NCBI RefSeq assembly: GCF_004762035.2
Contig: NZ_SIJK02000039.1
Coordinates: 1-44,783 of the forward strand
From: Candidatus Chloroploca mongolica
GTDB lineage: Bacteria > Chloroflexota > Chloroflexia > Chloroflexales > Chloroflexaceae
DNA length: 44,783 nucleotides
Direction: 5' to 3'
Under the pieces are notes generated by a model, which had not been told where the DNA came from, did not search any database, and saw nothing but the letters and a program-made list of their open reading frames with translations. Positions within the stretch are counted from its first letter, which is position 1; each line of letters starts with the position of its first letter. Shown here one piece after another: positions 42,650 through 44,783 of this stretch. A program made the translations under genes and the position numbers.

Positions 42650-44783
42650 CTCACCAGCCCTTTCGCGCGCAGCTGCTGGCCGATGCTGCTCCACGCATAC
42701 TTGCCGGCCAGCAGTTCGTTCCAGTAGTGCTTCGCTTCTTTCCATGGTACCAGTTCGTGAAGCGGTGCGATCGTCAGCACCACGCCATCGTTGAGATCTG
42801 GCTTCAGGTAGCTCTTTACCGCTCGGTCGAGCCGGTCGCGTAGCTCGCGGATATCGGCGATCACGCCTTCTTGTCGCTCGATGGCACGCTCGGCCTGACG
42901 GAGATCATACCCTATTGTACGGCTCTTGGCCTCGCGGAGGCTCGCCAGGCGCTCCTCTTCGCGGCGCAGCTTCGGCTCAACATAGCTCACCAGCGCCTTC
43001 GAAAGGGTATCGTCATCCAGGCGGTGCAGGTAGATCCAGAGGGCGTAGCTTCGCCTGGGCGCTTGCAGCAGCCAGTAGATCGGTGCCTTGCGTCGGCTCT
43101 TCGCGTAGCGCTTGATATGGTCGTCCCAGAAGCCCCCCTTGCCTGGCCGACGAACGTAGTCACGCAGTTCGTTCACGCCGAGGATCTGGCAAGCCTCGCG
43201 CTCGATCGCCTCGGCGCGTTCGCCGAAGATCACGTCGAGGGCAGCGCGCACCCGGCGCACGATGTCGTCGGCGTGGTCGGGGTCGTCAACCAGGATGCCG
43301 TTGGCATCGATGTGCAGCGGGTAGCCCTCGGGTGCCGTGCGCAGCGGCAACCCATCGGTGCCGGTGAGCATGCCCGGTGAGCATGCTGGCAACGGTGCAA
43401 AAGGATCGGGCAGCACCGGCGTGGGCCGCTCGCCGGTGGCATAGCGGATGTCAAAGCGCCCAAAGGCGCAGCCGACGAGGTAGGAGATCAGAGCAGTGAC
43501 GAGTGACGAGTGATCGGTGACGAGTGGTTCTTCGTTGGTGTCATCGTCTTCGTCCCCCCCACCCCCCCTGCCCCCCTCCCCCACGAGGGGGGAGGGGGGA
43601 GTCATATTGCTCCACCCCCCCTGGCCCTCCTCCCCCACGAGGGGGGAGGGGGGAGTCATATTGCTCCACCCTCCCTGGCCCTCCTCCCCCACAAGGGGGG
43701 AGGGGGGAGTTTCGGTGCCGGCCTCAATCGCCCACCGATCTTCGCCGTCAATTCCATACAGCTGAAAGGCAAGCTCATCAATCTCGCGCTGGTGGGCAGC
43801 GAGGTGTGCCTCGATAGTGGCGACGTGCGCTGCCCATGCGGCGGCACGGGCGGTGAGCGTTAGGGGGGGGGCTTGGCCCCCACCCCCCCTGCCCCCCTCC
43901 CCCACGAGGGGGGAGGGGGGAGTCATATCGCCCCTCCCCCCCGGTGGGGGAGGGGTTGGGGGTGGAGTCATATCGCCCCTCCCCCCCGGTGGGGGAGGGG
44001 TTGGGGGTGGGGGGGCCAGCGCTCGAAAGTCAAAAGCTGCCCGTATCGCCTCCAACGCACGCGGTAGATCCTGCTCTACCAATGCGGCGCTGACGCGCAC
44101 AAAGCGTAGTCCGAGGGACTCGATCAACTCCTGCCGTGCTCGATCAGCCTCGATCTGGTTGGCGTGGATTGCGCCGTCAACTTCGACAATCAGGCGTTCT
44201 TCCGAGCAAAAGAAGTCGACGACAAACGATCCGATTGGTTGCTGACGGCGGAACTTGCGGCCACCAAGCTGCTTGCCACGTAGCGCGTTCCACAGGATTG
44301 CTTCGCTGCCCGTCGGTTCCTTGCGGAATGTGCGTGCGACCTCGATCATCCGTCTGCGAAGCGGCTCTGGGACATGCCAGCGATCCCCCTCAGCCCCCCC
44401 ACCCCCCCTGCCCCCCTCCCCCACGAGGGGGGAGGGGGGAGTCATCTCGCCCCCTTGGCCCTCCTCCCCCACAAGGGGGGAGGGGGGAGTCATCTCGCCC
44501 CCCTGGCCCTCCTCCCCCACAAGGGGGGAGGGGGGAGTCATCTCGCCCCCTATGCTCTCCTCCCCCACGAGGGGGGAGGGGGGAGTCATCCCTCCCCTCC
44601 CCCCCGGTGGGGGAGGGGTTGGGGGTGGGGGGGGAGTCATCTCGCCTTGACAAAAGGAAGCCGGGTTGTTGCCCTCTTCCCCCCCACCCCCCCTCCCCCC
44701 CCCCCCCCGGGGGGGGGGGGGGGGGTCCTCTCCCCCCCCCCGCCCCCCTCCCCCCCCAGGGCGGAGGGGGGGGGCCTCCCGCC
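42646..44783 (-). CDS. PglX/DISARM-type DNA methyltransferase C-terminal part, with in-frame repeat and DUF559 insertions (5' partial)
   Basis: The frame is open through the last ATG at 44640 and on toward the window end. The C-terminal 300 residues (42646-43545) match large adenine-specific methyltransferases of BREX (PglX) or DISARM type: LVGCAFGRFDIRYATGE, GGFWDDHIKRYAKSRRKAPI, YALWIYLHRLDDDTL, PDLNDGVVLTIAPL, HELVPWKEAKHYWNELLAGK. A second host segment (43710-43868) has EIDELAFQLYGIDGEDRWAIE. Between and before these are palindromic repeats read as MTPPSPLVGEGGQGG-like peptide and a DUF559 domain. The catalytic NPPY part is off the window. Whether the protein works is unknown. Confidence 0.65.
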   Translation of the reverse strand, partial: REAPPLRPGGGGGRGGGEDPPPPPRGGGGRGGGGEEGNNPASFCQGEMTPPPPPTPPPPGGRGGMTPPSPLVGEESIGGEMTPPSPLVGEEGQGGEMTPPSPLVGEEGQGGEMTPPSPLVGEGGRGGGGAEGDRWHVPEPLRRRMIEVARTFRKEPTGSEAILWNALRGKQLGGRKFRRQQPIGSFVVDFFCSEERLIVEVDGAIHANQIEADRARQELIESLGLRFVRVSAALVEQDLPRALEAIRAAFDFRALAPPPPTPPPPGGRGDMTPPPTPPPPGGRGDMTPPSPLVGEGGRGGGGQAPPLTLTARAAAWAAHVATIEAHLAAHQREIDELAFQLYGIDGEDRWAIEAGTETPPSPLVGEEGQGGWSNMTPPSPLVGEEGQGGWSNMTPPSPLVGEGGRGGGGDEDDDTNEEPLVTDHSSLVTALISYLVGCAFGRFDIRYATGERPTPVLPDPFAPLPACSPGMLTGTDGLPLRTAPEGYPLHIDANGILVDDPDHADDIVRRVRAALDVIFGERAEAIEREACQILGVNELRDYVRRPGKGGFWDDHIKRYAKSRRKAPIYWLLQAPRRSYALWIYLHRLDDDTLSKALVSYVEPKLRREEERLASLREAKSRTIGYDLRQAERAIERQEGVIADIRELRDRLDRAVKSYLKPDLNDGVVLTIAPLHELVPWKEAKHYWNELLAGKYAWSSIGQQLRAKGLVR
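43496..43527. repeat. In-frame GTGACGAGT minisatellite in the methyltransferase
   Basis: GTGACGAGTGACGAGTGATC, then GGTGACGAGTGG, read on the coding strand as PLVTDHSSLVT. This short repeat family is common between genes in Chloroflexi. Here it lies inside an acidic hinge of the coding sequence without breaking the frame. Confidence 0.6.
43548..43710. repeat. In-frame palindromic repeat block 1 (three units)
   Basis: Three units of CCCTCCCCCACGAGGGGGGA type (second arm GGAGGGGGGAGTCAT), spaced about 54 bases, within the acidic linker of the methyltransferase. Minus-strand translation is MTPPSPLVGEEGQGGWSN and variants. Confidence 0.85.
43868..44013. repeat. In-frame palindromic repeat block 2 (three units)
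   Basis: One CCCCACGAGGGGG unit and two CCCCGGTGGGGGAGGGG units (read as MTPPPTPPPPGGRGD), directly downstream of the DUF559 module on the coding strand. Confidence 0.8.
44026..44358 (-). mobile_element. DUF559 endonuclease-like module inserted in the methyltransferase frame
   Basis: About 111 residues: MIEVARTFRKEPTGSEAILW, GKQLGGRKFRRQQPIGSF, VVDFFCSEERLIVEVDGAIH. This is a complete DUF559 (Vsr/PD-(D/E)XK-like) domain, which is normally an independent protein of 110-130 residues. Here it is in frame between two blocks of palindromic repeats inside a methyltransferase. Asp in VVDF and Glu in VEVDG are the likely catalytic acids. It could be a mobile nuclease; I infer this from the bracketing repeats. 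Confidence 0.7.
44394..44640. repeat. In-frame palindromic repeat block 3 (five units)
   Basis: Four units of the CCCCCAC(G/A)AGGGGGGAGG type and one CCCCGGTGGGG unit, spaced about 48-54 bases, reading MTPPSPLVGEEGQGGE and MTPPPPPTPPPPGGRGG on the coding strand. It lies on the far side of the DUF559 module from block 2. The codons beyond (44641-44675) stay open and read NNPASFCQGE. Confidence 0.85.
44675..44783. other. Low-complexity C/G runs at the contig end (probable assembly artefact)
   Basis: Runs of up to about 17 C followed by about 19 G, resembling a garbled copy of the neighbouring palindromic unit. A contig that breaks inside a high-copy hairpin repeat gives this pattern. Sequence here should not be trusted. 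Confidence 0.7.

Noticed and set aside
1-44783. tRNA or rRNA genes
   Set aside because: No TTCGA-arm plus acceptor-stem pattern or rRNA sequence was recognised by eye; a covariance-model search would be decisive.

Overview
The window looks like a contig-end piece of a high-GC genome from the Chloroflexota, most likely the order Chloroflexales. The evidence is indirect. Two large secreted proteins end in VYLPLVRR, a tail I associate with Chloroflexi exoproteins. Dispersed palindromic repeats are abundant. A sigma/zinc-finger/CHAT/NB-ARC cluster sits beside ordinary metabolic genes. A small transaldolase lies directly before a phosphoribulokinase, which fits the Calvin-cycle branch (Oscillochloris/Chloroploca-like) better than the 3-hydroxypropionate-cycle genera. 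That placement is inference.

Layout. 1-9.9 kb is accessory. It holds two large secreted proteins on the minus strand (a multi-domain carboxypeptidase-regulatory-like repeat protein and a metzincin/beta-helix protein), two toxin-antitoxin pairs, and many gene remnants: a decayed copy of the first secreted gene, an HNH nuclease tail, a Uma2 fragment and an AAA ATPase fragment. A MITE-like element and GC-rich palindromic repeats are scattered among them. 10.4-17.6 kb (minus strand) is a signalling or conflict cluster: sigma-70-like factor, double zinc-finger protein, TPR-CHAT protease and, behind its own promoter, an NB-ARC/TPR STAND ATPase. 18-28 kb carries prfC, then a LacI-type regulator divergent from a sugar ABC importer (binding protein and two permeases) and a large GH94-like phosphorylase. 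Four LacI-type operators lie in the divergent region. 28-38.8 kb is mostly core metabolism: a 37-residue membrane protein missed by usual gene callers, pyruvate phosphate dikinase, an aat operon carrying two Doc/Fic proteins, a DUF1444 protein, a PurS-PurL fusion, transaldolase and phosphoribulokinase. 39-44.8 kb is accessory again: an RCC1-repeat exoprotein, an ATC-hydrolase-like protein, and a minus-strand operon of a PglX-like methyltransferase (5' end off the window), a UDG-superfamily protein, an AlbA_2 remnant and UPF0175.

Two systems stand out. The sigma, zinc-finger, CHAT and NB-ARC cluster could couple a caspase-like protease to release of a sigma factor, by analogy with the type III-E Craspase/Csx30/RpoE circuit but without CRISPR. 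The methyltransferase gene carries several in-frame copies of a palindromic repeat read as MTPPSPLVGEGGQGG-like peptide, plus a whole DUF559 endonuclease module bracketed by those repeats. This resembles Rickettsia palindromic elements and suggests a nuclease-linked mobile repeat that inserts into coding sequence without breaking it. No tRNA, rRNA or CRISPR array was recognised.
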